From: Streptomyces caeruleatus
GTDB taxonomy: Bacteria; Actinomycetota; Actinomycetes; Streptomycetales; Streptomycetaceae
Direction of reading: 5' to 3'
NCBI RefSeq assembly: GCF_001514235.1
Contig: NZ_KQ948930.1
Location: 62,001-126,000, forward strand
Length of the DNA stretch: 64,000 nt
A program made the position numbers and the translations under genes. Under the pieces are notes generated by a model. That model made no database searches. It was given only the letters and a program-made list of their open reading frames with translations, and was not told where the DNA came from. Numbering within the stretch: the first letter of the stretch is position 1; each line of letters opens with the position of its first letter. This document shows positions 7,879-16,062 of this stretch, piece after piece.

Positions 7879-9087
7879 TCAGCCGATACGGGACGGCGCG
7901 AACCTGACGCCCGGTTCGCCGCGAAGCTTCGTGGCCTGCTCCTTCCCGCAGAACTCCGCCTCGATCAGCGCCCCCGTCGACCCGGACCAGTCACCGTTGT
8001 AGTTGAGGGCAAGGGAGTGGCGGCCGTCCTTGGTCGTGACCGCCTCGGACAGGGAGCCGTGGATGCCGCCGCCGTGGCCCCAGACGGTGACGCCGCAGCT
8101 CAGCTCGGTCTTCATCAGGCCGAGTCCGTAGCCGGTGGCCTCGTTGACGGGCACGGTCGTGGTCATCTCGGCCAACTGCTCGCGCGGGAGGAGCCTGCCG
8201 CGCAGGAGGGCCGTGTAGAAGCGGCCCAGGTCGGTCGAGTTGGAGATCATCTCGCCGGCCGCGTAGGCGATGGACGGGTTGAGGTTCGTGACGTCGTACG
8301 TGGGTCCGGTGGTCGTCAGGGCCAGCTTGGAGTAGGCCCGGCTGCTGGGCCCCGGGACCGTCACGCGGGTGCCCGGGACGGACGTGGCGGTCAGGTGCAG
8401 CGGCTTGATGACGCGTTCGCGGATCGCGTCGCCGTAGGGGCGGCCCGTGACCTCCTCGATCACCATTCCGGCGAGCACGAAGTTGGTGTTGGAGTACCTC
8501 CAGGACGTGCCCGGCTCGAAGTCCGGCTCGTGGGTCATGGCGAGCGCGACGAGTTCCTCGGGCTTCTTGGTGTCGTAACGGTGCTTGAAGAAGCCGTCCT
8601 TGAGGAAGTACGTGCGGCCGAAGTCCTGGTCCGCCGTGTAGTTGAAGATGCCGCTGGTGTGGTTGAGGAGCTGGCGCAGGGTGATCCGGCCGCCGTCGTG
8701 CCCGTTGCCCCGGACCAGGCCCGGCAGCCACTTCTCCACCGTGTCGTCCAGCGACAGCCTGCCCTGCGCCTCCAACTGCAGCAGCACCGTGGCGACGAAG
8801 GTCTTGGTGATGCTGCCGACCCGGTAGCGGTCCTCGGCCGAACGCGGCTTCCGTGTCTCCAGGTTGCCGACACCCGCCGTCGCGGACCAGGTCCCGTGGC
8901 CGTCCTTCGCCGTGGCCGTCACACCGGGCACACCGGCATCGACCGCGGCCTCCATGGCCTCCCGGGTGGCATCGTGGTGGCCGGCTCCGGCGGGCGTCGC
9001 CGCCAGGGCGGGGGCCGCTAGGGCCATCGGCAGCGCCACCGCCGTCGCGGCCACGAGGGCGGTGCGGATCGTCGTACATACGCTCAT
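7879..9087 (-). CDS. Secreted serine hydrolase, beta-lactamase/DD-peptidase class C-like
   Basis: 402 residues. Member of the serine beta-lactamase-like superfamily (Streptomyces R61 DD-carboxypeptidase relatives), acting outside the cell on peptidoglycan stem peptides or other amides/esters. An N-terminal signal peptide (ALVAATAVALPMALAAPALAA) is followed by the nucleophile motif SITK at about residue 92 (S-x-x-K), the second motif YSN in SWRYSNTNFVLAG (about 193-205), and HGGG near residue 346 in the position of the K/H-T/S-G triad. The order and spacing fit an intact enzyme. The true substrate (DD-carboxypeptidase, esterase) cannot be decided from sequence. It ends 90 nt upstream of the start of the monooxygenase and may be transcribed with it. 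Confidence 0.9.
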   Translation of the reverse strand: MSVCTTIRTALVAATAVALPMALAAPALAATPAGAGHHDATREAMEAAVDAGVPGVTATAKDGHGTWSATAGVGNLETRKPRSAEDRYRVGSITKTFVATVLLQLEAQGRLSLDDTVEKWLPGLVRGNGHDGGRITLRQLLNHTSGIFNYTADQDFGRTYFLKDGFFKHRYDTKKPEELVALAMTHEPDFEPGTSWRYSNTNFVLAGMVIEEVTGRPYGDAIRERVIKPLHLTATSVPGTRVTVPGPSSRAYSKLALTTTGPTYDVTNLNPSIAYAAGEMISNSTDLGRFYTALLRGRLLPREQLAEMTTTVPVNEATGYGLGLMKTELSCGVTVWGHGGGIHGSLSEAVTTKDGRHSLALNYNGDWSGSTGALIEAEFCGKEQATKLRGEPGVRFAPSRIG

Positions 9088-9216
9088 GTCTCTCCCCCTG
9101 TTGTTCCGAGCTGCGTTCCGAGCTCGATGGTCGGGGGGAGAGACCTGGCGTCCGCTACGAAGGTTGAAGCGGGAGCAAGTAGTTGGGCGCTAATCAGCCC
9201 TTTTCCGGTACCGGCT

Positions 9217-12200
9217 TCACGATGGGCAAACGGGTTCGGGCGTCCGGTCCCGTAGGTACAGGGCCGCTTCGTTCGGGGTGAAGTTCCTGTGGACCGCGCG
9301 GCAGACTCTGTTGACGGCCGCGGTCGGGTCGGGAGGAGCCGCTTCCCACCGTCGCACGGTTCGGTCGTCGCTTCCGGTGACAAGGGTGCGGCCGTCGGGA
9401 CTGAACGCCACCGACAACACCTTGCCGGTGTGACCGGTGAAGACGGCACGGGCCTTACCGGTGGCCACGTCCCACGACCGCAGGGAGCCGTCATCGCTTC
9501 CGGTGGCGAGGGTGCGGCTGTCGGGGCTGAACACCACCGACAACACCTTGCCGGTGTCAGCGGTGAGGACGACACGGGGCTTGCCGGTGGCCACGTCCCA
9601 CAACCGCACGGTTCGGTCGTCACTTCTGGTGGCAACCGTACGACCGTCGGGACTGAACACCGAAGAGGACAACGAGCGGTCAGGGAAGTCGATGGTCTTG
9701 CGGGGCTTTCCGGTCGCCACATCCCACAACCGCACTGCGTAGCCGACGCTTGTGATCAGAGTGCGGCCGTCCGGACTGAAGGAGAACGACCCGAAGCCAT
9801 CATGGATGGTCCTGCGGGTTTTGCCGGTCGCCACATCCCACAACTTCAGCCCCTGCGCGATAGAGCCGGTGGTCATGGCGAGGGTGTGGCTGTCAGGGCT
9901 GAAAGCCAGCGATACCGGGCCTTTCGCGGCGATGGTCCTGCGGGGCCTTCCGGTCGCCACATCCCACAGCCGCATCTTCTCCTCCCCCCAGCCGTAGGTG
10001 GCGAGGGTGCGGCCGTCCGGGCTGAACGCCAATGTGTCCACGGGCGAGGTGTGTCCGGTGAGAGTGACCCGGGTCTTTCCGGTGGCGGCATCCGTCAGCC
10101 GCACCTCCCCGGTCCCGGTGCCGTTGTCGGGGACGCTGCTGTTCGCGATGGCAAGGGTCGTGCCATCGGGGCTGAACGCCACCGAGTACACGGCGTTTGT
10201 GGGAGCGGGGGACTCGATGAGGGTCTTTCCGACCGCCACGTCCCACAACCGCACCGTCCCGTGCTCGGCACTGCCGACGGCAAGGGTGTGGCCATCGGGA
10301 CTGAACGCCAACGAGTCGGGGTCACCGGCGAAAGAGTCGACGGTACCGCGGGATCTGCCGGTGTCCACGTCCCACAGCCGCACCGTCCCGCCCGCGTAGT
10401 CACCGACAGCGAGGGTGCGCCCGTTCGGGCTGAACGCCACCGAGTACGAGGCTTCGCCCTGGTTTTCGAGGGTGGCTCGGGGCTTGCCGCTCACGACGTC
10501 CCACAACTGCATCTCCTTGTCCGGGCTGCCGGTGACAAGGGTGCGGCCGTCGGGACTGAACAGGACCTTGAACACGGTTCCGGTCTTGATGGTCCTGCGT
10601 ACGGTGCCGGTGGCCACGTCCCACAGACGCACCCTTCCGTCGGGGCTGCCCCCGGTGGCCACGGTACGGCCGTCGGGACTGAGCGCCACCGAGTCGACCT
10701 CGCCGGTGCGGAGGATCTTGCGGGTTTCTGCCGTGGCCATGTCCCAAACGCGCACCGTGTCGTCGCCGGTGTCGGCGAGGGTATGACCGTCGGAACTGAC
10801 CGCGAGAGAGGACTCGACGCCCCTGTGACCGGTAAGAGTGGCGCGGGTCCTGCCGCTGACGGCGTCCTGCAGCCGCACCGTGCCGTCGTGGGCGCTGGTC
10901 ACGATGGTGCCACCGTCCGCACCGAGGGCCAGGTTGGCGATGCTGCCCGCGTGGCCGGTGCGGATGGTCTTGCGGGGCTTGCCTGTGGCGATGTCCCGCA
11001 GCCCCACCGTCCCGTTCTCGCCTCCGGTGGCCAGGGTCTTGCCGTCAGGGCTGAAGGCCATCGAGTACGCGGCCTCTGTGGGGACGTCGAACGTGAAGCG
11101 CAGGGGCCGCGCGGCAGCCGTGTAGAGGCTGCCGGTGGCTTCGGCGGTGGGGCTCGTCCGGTAGGCCTGTACGGCGAGCAGTGAGGCGAGGTCGGGGTCG
11201 GTGTCCATCAACGCGGCGGATTGGGCGGCCAGTTGCCGGGACTGAGCGGTCTGCCGGGCATCGACCGCGGTCTGTCGCTGCCACCAGGCCAGTCCGGTGG
11301 CGATCAGGGCAAGGGCGAGCAGGGCGGCCAGGACGGTGTTGATGCGCCGGGTGCGGCGAGCCGCGGACTGCTGGTGTCGGTGGCTGGCGGTCAGAAACGC
11401 GGCGATGTCCGCGGGTATTCCGCGCTGCCGGGCCCATGCCGTGCCTTCCGCGAGGTCGGTGCCGTCGAGCAGATCCCCAGGATGGCCACTGTCGGTGAAG
11501 CGTGCTCGTTGTGCGCCCGCACGGTGGAGCCAGGCGTGGAACTGGTGGTTCTCGGCCACCCAGTCGCGCAGCTCCTGCCAGTCGCGGATGAGGGCGTCGT
11601 GGATGAGTTCGGCGGCCGCAACACCGGGGCCGCCGTCCGGCCGGCTCACGATGCGTGTGGTGATGATCCGGTTCCGGGTGAGGCCGGCCAGCACCTGTTC
11701 GAACGCCTCGTCGTTCGGCTGGTCCGTCGGAACGATGTCGGCGGTCAGGGACTTCAGATCCGTGAGGGGGACCCGCTGGCGGGTGGCGGGGATGGCATGA
11801 GCGTCGTCGGCAGGCCGTACCAGTGCGGCGAGGAGCCGTCGAGCGATGGCGCGTTGACCTGCGGGCAGTTGGCCGACGGCTGAGTTGCACCACGTGGTCA
11901 GACTGCCGGTGACTTCGCCGATCTGCTGGTAGGCCTGGTGCGTGAGTCGGCCGTCGTGGCGGCGTTCCCAGAGCTGGCTCAGGGCCAGTTCCAAGGGAGG
12001 AAGCAGGGTGGCTGCCGCTTGCCGGGTGGTCGAGGCAGCCGGATCGGCGGCCAGCACGTCGGTGATGATCCGTTCGGGCAGCCCGTCCTCGAAGACGGCG
12101 CCCACGGCTCGGGCAGGCCGCGTGATGATGGCGTGCAGTTCAGGGGCGTTCAGCGCGGCGGGTACGTTGAGCAGCCCGGGGGCCGCGGCTTCCAGCAAGG

Positions 12201-13416
12201 CCGGGGCGAGAGCGGCCAGTCGGGGATAGAAGTCGTCTCGCATGACCAGCACCACACTCACCGCGGCCTGCGAGCCGATCGCCGTGACGAGCTGTTCCAC
12301 AGCGGCCAGGCCGTCTTGTGGATTCGGGCCGTCGGCTCCCCCTCCGGTGAGGAGTTCCTCGAACTGATCCACGACCAGGAGCAGACGTCCGCGGCCCGGC
12401 TCCGCGGCCAGTTCGTGCTCGACGGCGGGCAGGATCCCGTCGGTCGCGGCCCCGGGCAGTCCGGCCTGCTCCAGCGCGAGGGGCAGGTCTTCCCCGGGAC
12501 GGACAACCAGCGCCGGCCACCGGTCGCTGCCCGGCAGTCCGCCCTCGGCCAGTGCGGGCAGTACACCGGCTTGGATCAGCGAGGACTTCCCGGCGCCCGA
12601 CGGTCCGAGCAGCAACAGCACCCGCTGTCCGCCGAGCACGGACAGAACTCGTTCAACAGCGGCCTCCCGGCCGTGGAACCACTCGGCGTGCTCCGCGGTG
12701 AACGGCTCCAGTCCCCGGTACGGGCAGACCTGCTGTTCAACCAGGTCGGGCCACACCTCCCGCAAGGTCTGAGCGGGAGTGGCGTAAGCGATGTCCTGGC
12801 CCTTGAGGTAGGTGTCCGGAGCGGAAACGGCAGTGAGCATGCCGATCACGAGGCCGGTGACCTCATCCACGACCGGACCGCCGCTGAACCCCGTGGTCAG
12901 GTCGTTCGCGTCGGTCAGCTGCAATACCGCGGCGCCCCCCGTGTCATCCACGGCAGGCAGCAGATCACCGGCCACGCCGTACCCGAAGTGACCGCCGGGC
13001 GGAGCCTGAGCGGGAAACCCGAACGAGCGCACCGCGTGGCCCCGGCATCCGGCGGCAGAGCCCAACGGCAGGGCTTCCACGCCGTCTGGAGCCTCCTCCA
13101 GTCGCACGAGGGCGACATCGTCGTGCTCGGGAGCCCGCCACGCTTCGGCAACGACCAGCCCACGGAACTGCCGGGCCCCGTGAGCGTGCGGAAAGGCGAG
13201 ACGAATCCCGTCGCCGGGGCCTGACTCAGCGGCGACCACCACATGAGCACAGGTGACCAGCAGTCCCCCGGCCACCAGGAAACCCGCCCCGACCGCACGC
13301 CCTTCGGAGTCCAGGATCTGTGCGACCGCAGCCGGTAAGTCGAAACCCGACAGGTCGCGAGCAGCGCCACTCACCAGACCTGCCACCTGCTGCTCCTTCA
13401 CCAACGACGTGTTCAT
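9217..13416 (-). CDS. Trypsin-like protease / STAND ATPase / WD40 repeat sensor protein
   Basis: 1399 residues from ATG 13416; a GTG at 13482 (22 residues earlier) is possible, so the start is uncertain. Domains in order: (1) trypsin-like protease about 15-215 with an apparently complete triad, H58 in TCAHVV, D100 in HDDVALVRL, S178 in GFSGGPVV; (2) a STAND NTPase beginning CPYRGLEPF, Walker A GPSGAGKSS with K277, Walker B LLLVVDQFEELL near 345; (3) helical region; (4) one transmembrane helix about 691-711 (VLAALLALALIATGLAW); (5) 14 WD40 repeats (FSPDGRTLATGSDD...VRLWDVATGK type) from about 780 to the end, enough for two seven-bladed propellers; (6) a short tail ending PEPVCPS. STAND proteins are signal-triggered switches; the protease is the likely effector and the propellers the sensor. 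Two lysin-like genes lie just upstream on the same strand. Confidence 0.92.
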   Translation of the reverse strand: MNTSLVKEQQVAGLVSGAARDLSGFDLPAAVAQILDSEGRAVGAGFLVAGGLLVTCAHVVVAAESGPGDGIRLAFPHAHGARQFRGLVVAEAWRAPEHDDVALVRLEEAPDGVEALPLGSAAGCRGHAVRSFGFPAQAPPGGHFGYGVAGDLLPAVDDTGGAAVLQLTDANDLTTGFSGGPVVDEVTGLVIGMLTAVSAPDTYLKGQDIAYATPAQTLREVWPDLVEQQVCPYRGLEPFTAEHAEWFHGREAAVERVLSVLGGQRVLLLLGPSGAGKSSLIQAGVLPALAEGGLPGSDRWPALVVRPGEDLPLALEQAGLPGAATDGILPAVEHELAAEPGRGRLLLVVDQFEELLTGGGADGPNPQDGLAAVEQLVTAIGSQAAVSVVLVMRDDFYPRLAALAPALLEAAAPGLLNVPAALNAPELHAIITRPARAVGAVFEDGLPERIITDVLAADPAASTTRQAAATLLPPLELALSQLWERRHDGRLTHQAYQQIGEVTGSLTTWCNSAVGQLPAGQRAIARRLLAALVRPADDAHAIPATRQRVPLTDLKSLTADIVPTDQPNDEAFEQVLAGLTRNRIITTRIVSRPDGGPGVAAAELIHDALIRDWQELRDWVAENHQFHAWLHRAGAQRARFTDSGHPGDLLDGTDLAEGTAWARQRGIPADIAAFLTASHRHQQSAARRTRRINTVLAALLALALIATGLAWWQRQTAVDARQTAQSRQLAAQSAALMDTDPDLASLLAVQAYRTSPTAEATGSLYTAAARPLRFTFDVPTEAAYSMAFSPDGKTLATGGENGTVGLRDIATGKPRKTIRTGHAGSIANLALGADGGTIVTSAHDGTVRLQDAVSGRTRATLTGHRGVESSLAVSSDGHTLADTGDDTVRVWDMATAETRKILRTGEVDSVALSPDGRTVATGGSPDGRVRLWDVATGTVRRTIKTGTVFKVLFSPDGRTLVTGSPDKEMQLWDVVSGKPRATLENQGEASYSVAFSPNGRTLAVGDYAGGTVRLWDVDTGRSRGTVDSFAGDPDSLAFSPDGHTLAVGSAEHGTVRLWDVAVGKTLIESPAPTNAVYSVAFSPDGTTLAIANSSVPDNGTGTGEVRLTDAATGKTRVTLTGHTSPVDTLAFSPDGRTLATYGWGEEKMRLWDVATGRPRRTIAAKGPVSLAFSPDSHTLAMTTGSIAQGLKLWDVATGKTRRTIHDGFGSFSFSPDGRTLITSVGYAVRLWDVATGKPRKTIDFPDRSLSSSVFSPDGRTVATRSDDRTVRLWDVATGKPRVVLTADTGKVLSVVFSPDSRTLATGSDDGSLRSWDVATGKARAVFTGHTGKVLSVAFSPDGRTLVTGSDDRTVRRWEAAPPDPTAAVNRVCRAVHRNFTPNEAALYLRDRTPEPVCPS

Positions 13417-13498
13417 CCTCTGACCTGACCCGACCCGACCCGACCAGTGTGGGGGTGCCTCGGTGGACGAAGACACCCCCACGGGCCTCAGGGCTCCC

Positions 13499-14137
13499 TC
13501 ACCCGACGACGAGCGTGGGCTTCGGTGCCTTCTTCAGACGGGCCGCGACGCGGTCGCGCATCCCGGGCATCGGGAATCCCTTCGGGTCGATCTTGTCCTC
13601 GGACCATTCGAGGTGGCCGATGACACTGCGTGCGGTCCAGCCGTGGGCACGGCAGATCGCGGCGCTGACGCGTTCGATCGCCTCGAGTTGTGCCGCGGGC
13701 CACGGGTCGTCGCCGTCGCCGCGGTTGACACACTCGAAGCCGTAGAAGCAGACGTTGCCGTCCACTCCATCGGCGTTGCCTCGTGTCGGCTTCGGCGGCC
13801 GAGTGCCGTAGTCCTCAGCTTGCACACGCTCAAGGACCTCGGGATCGCCCCCGCCGGCGTGGTTGGCGCGCCCGTGACCGACGAGGTGGACGGTGCCGTC
13901 CTTGGCTATGACGCCATGGCACAGCGGGCCCGGCAGTGAGCTGGAACCGTCCCGGCAGATCGCCACCGACTCCTGGGTGCCCGAGGTCACGGTGTGATGG
14001 ATCATCACGCCGTGAACGGGTCCCCAGGGGCCCTTGTGATCACGGTTGTGCGTGCGCCAGTCGCCGACCTCCACCACTCGCACGCCTTCGGCGCGCAGGG
14101 CGGCGAGGAGCGTCGCTGCGGACAGCGATGTCGCCAT
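13499..14137 (-). CDS. N-acetylmuramoyl-L-alanine amidase (Amidase_2, endolysin-like)
   Basis: 212 residues, ATG at 14137 behind AGGAGG at 5-nt spacing. Zinc amidase cutting the bond between N-acetylmuramic acid and L-Ala in peptidoglycan. Landmarks: VMIHHTV (first zinc His, about residues 45-51), GRANHAGGG, FYGFECVNRGDGDDPWP (about 132-148) and VIGHLEWSEDKIDPKG, which supplies the second zinc His and the catalytic Lys/Asp region. There is no signal peptide and no cell-wall-binding domain, which is how phage endolysins look. It lies 51 nt downstream of a second hydrolase (M23) and 82 nt upstream of the trypsin-STAND-WD40 gene, all on the minus strand. No other phage genes are present, so a simple prophage is not supported. 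Confidence 0.92.
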   Translation of the reverse strand: MATSLSAATLLAALRAEGVRVVEVGDWRTHNRDHKGPWGPVHGVMIHHTVTSGTQESVAICRDGSSSLPGPLCHGVIAKDGTVHLVGHGRANHAGGGDPEVLERVQAEDYGTRPPKPTRGNADGVDGNVCFYGFECVNRGDGDDPWPAAQLEAIERVSAAICRAHGWTARSVIGHLEWSEDKIDPKGFPMPGMRDRVAARLKKAPKPTLVVG

Positions 14138-14188
14138 GGAAACCTCCTGGTGGGCGGGTGTGTGGTGAGTGCCGTGGGTGACCGGTGC

Positions 14189-14824
14189 TCACCAGGAGGG
14201 CTTGCGGTCGTCGCCGTACCCGCCGCCGCGCGGACGGTCCTCGAAGTGCAGGTGCGGACCGGTCACGTTGCCGCTCGCCCCGACCTTGCCCAGCCTTTCG
14301 CCCGCCTTCACCTTGTCGCCCCTGGAGACGGCCCGCTGCGACAGGTGGCAGTAGACGTAGTCCCGCCCGTTGTCCGCTCGCAGGCAGATCCAGTTCCCGT
14401 ACGCGCCGCCGTCGCCGTTCGACCAGGCGATGGTGCCCGCCCGTACCGCCACCACGGGCGTGCCGGTGGACGCCGCGTAGTCGTCCCCGGTGTGGTAGCC
14501 GGCGGAGTAGTCGGAGTTGCGGACACCGTAGGCGTACGTGACCTTGTGGCCGGGCACGGGTGAGTCCACCCGGCCCGAACGGTGGCCGCCGTCCTTCAGA
14601 CCGAGCCGGGCCAACGTCTCCTCGCCCGCCAGTCCGTCCGCCCCACTGCCCGACCAGCCCTGCGCACGCTGGAACTTGGCGCAGGCACTCTTCGTCTCGT
14701 CGCCGTACTTGCCGGTGGCGCCCGACGGGATCTTGTAGCCGGCGGCTATCAGAGCCTTCTGGAACTTCTTTACGCACGGCTCGGTCGAGCCGTACCTGAC
14801 GTGATCGAACTCGATCTTGGTCAT
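14189..14824 (-). CDS. M23 (LytM) peptidase with peptidoglycan-binding domain
   Basis: 211 residues. The N-terminal half contains a PG_binding_1-like domain (VKKFQKALIAAGYKI, then YGDETKSACAKFQRAQGW), and the C-terminal half a zinc endopeptidase domain: GYHTGDDYAA (H-x3-D) and the closing GPHLHFEDRP (H-x-H), with VYCHLS in between. It cleaves peptidoglycan cross-bridges. The start at 14824 was chosen because GGGGAG lies 6 nt before it; ATG 14830 overlaps that site. Like the neighbouring amidase it lacks a signal peptide. The two enzymes would cut different bonds in the same polymer. The conserved neighbourhood with a protease-STAND protein downstream suggests, but does not prove, a joint role. 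Confidence 0.9.
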   Translation of the reverse strand: MTKIEFDHVRYGSTEPCVKKFQKALIAAGYKIPSGATGKYGDETKSACAKFQRAQGWSGSGADGLAGEETLARLGLKDGGHRSGRVDSPVPGHKVTYAYGVRNSDYSAGYHTGDDYAASTGTPVVAVRAGTIAWSNGDGGAYGNWICLRADNGRDYVYCHLSQRAVSRGDKVKAGERLGKVGASGNVTGPHLHFEDRPRGGGYGDDRKPSW

Positions 14825-14871
14825 GAACATCTCCCCGTTGATGTCAATCGCCCGGTCTCGGGCGACTGGTG

Positions 14872-15942
14872 TCATCCTCTGAGCAACCGGCGCGGAGATG
14901 TTGACGCCGAGTCCACGGTTGTTTGACGATCCGTCCCGACCGAGTCGGCTGCGGGCCCCTCGTTGCCGGTCTCCTGGAGCAGGGCACGGCGGCGGTAGTC
15001 GCGGGGCGACATGCCGTAGGCCGAGCGGAACGCGCGCGTGAAGACCGGATGGTGCTCGAAGCCCGCGCGGACGGCGACGAGATGCACCGGGACGTCACGT
15101 CGGGCGGGATCGGCGAGCATCTCGCAGGCACGCTCCAGACGCAGGTGCCGGATCCAGCCGGACACGGTGGTCTCGCGGTCCTGGAACAGCCGGTGGAGAT
15201 GGCTGATCGAGATGTGGTGCGCGGCGGCGATGGTGGCCGGCGTCAGGCCCGGGTCGTGCAGGTGGTCGCGGATGAACGCCTGGATGCGCAGGGCCAGGGT
15301 CCGCCTCCGGGACTCGGCAGGCAGGCTGTCCATGGCGTCCAGTGCGTTCGCGAACACGGCCGCGAGCAGGTCGACCAGGATCGTCTCCAGCCGGGGCGCG
15401 TCGACGACGGTGTACGAATGCCGTTTGTCCATCAGGTTGGTGAGGAGGGCCGTCAGCAGGGCCCCGACGCCCTGCTGTCCCGTCAGCCGGTGACCGATCA
15501 CCCGGCCGAGATCGTCCGAGGGCAGGGCCAGACGCGCTCGGGGCACGTCCACGCTCACGGCCTCCACTACTTCCCGCTGCGGGCCCAGGAAAATATCGAA
15601 GGGCCGGGAGGAGTCGTTGGTACGGAGCTCGTACGGGCCGTACAGGGCGTCCGGACCGCCCATGCGGAACCCCACGGCGCCCTTGGTGATCAGCGAGAGG
15701 TGGATCATCTCCGGGTCGGAGCCGCGGATGAGCCGCGGTGTCCGCCTGATGGTCTGGGGCGACCAGACCGAGGACCACACGAGCGCGCTCCCCAGTGGGA
15801 CGACGCACTGCTGCGCGCGGAAGTCCGAGGCGGGAGGGCAGACCAGGTCCACGGGCGCGTGGATCCGGGACAGCTTCTCCCGCCACGCGTCGACCCGGTC
15901 CGCCACCGGTAAGTCTTCGCTCCTGAACACTGTTTCGATCAT
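14872..15942 (-). CDS. AraC-family transcriptional regulator
   Basis: 356 residues from ATG 15942 (IETVFRSEDLPVADRVDAW follows, the standard beginning of AraC-binding-like domain proteins). The N-terminal about 190 residues form the AraC_binding_2-type sensor domain (FRAQQCVVPLGSALVWSSV, SLITKGAVGFRMGG). The C-terminal about 100 residues are the double helix-turn-helix: LTPATIAAAHHISISHLHRL is the first helix-turn-helix and HPVFTRAFRSAYGMSPRDYR the AraC signature. DNA-binding activator or repressor in the cytosol; ligand and targets unknown. Downstream are the M23 peptidase and amidase genes on the same strand, with a 47-nt gap, so it could control them, though that is only context. Confidence 0.92.
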   Translation of the reverse strand: MIETVFRSEDLPVADRVDAWREKLSRIHAPVDLVCPPASDFRAQQCVVPLGSALVWSSVWSPQTIRRTPRLIRGSDPEMIHLSLITKGAVGFRMGGPDALYGPYELRTNDSSRPFDIFLGPQREVVEAVSVDVPRARLALPSDDLGRVIGHRLTGQQGVGALLTALLTNLMDKRHSYTVVDAPRLETILVDLLAAVFANALDAMDSLPAESRRRTLALRIQAFIRDHLHDPGLTPATIAAAHHISISHLHRLFQDRETTVSGWIRHLRLERACEMLADPARRDVPVHLVAVRAGFEHHPVFTRAFRSAYGMSPRDYRRRALLQETGNEGPAADSVGTDRQTTVDSASTSPRRLLRG

Positions 15943-16062
15943 CGCTTCTGCCCCCGTCGCAGCGTGGATGAACGCCGGGCCCTCGCGGCCCGGGCACACC
16001 ACCAGCATGCCGAAGGGCAAAAGCGCAGCAAAGGCTTTCACTCCGCGGTGCAGGAACGGATT

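Noticed and set aside
9289..11184. 631-codon plus-strand frame opposite the WD40 region
   Set aside because: Periodic only because the WD40 repeats on the other strand are periodic.
13499..14824. Prophage remnant suggested by two endolysin-like genes
   Set aside because: No integrase, portal, capsid, tail, holin or attachment sites in the flanks; neighbours are chromosomal regulator and STAND genes.
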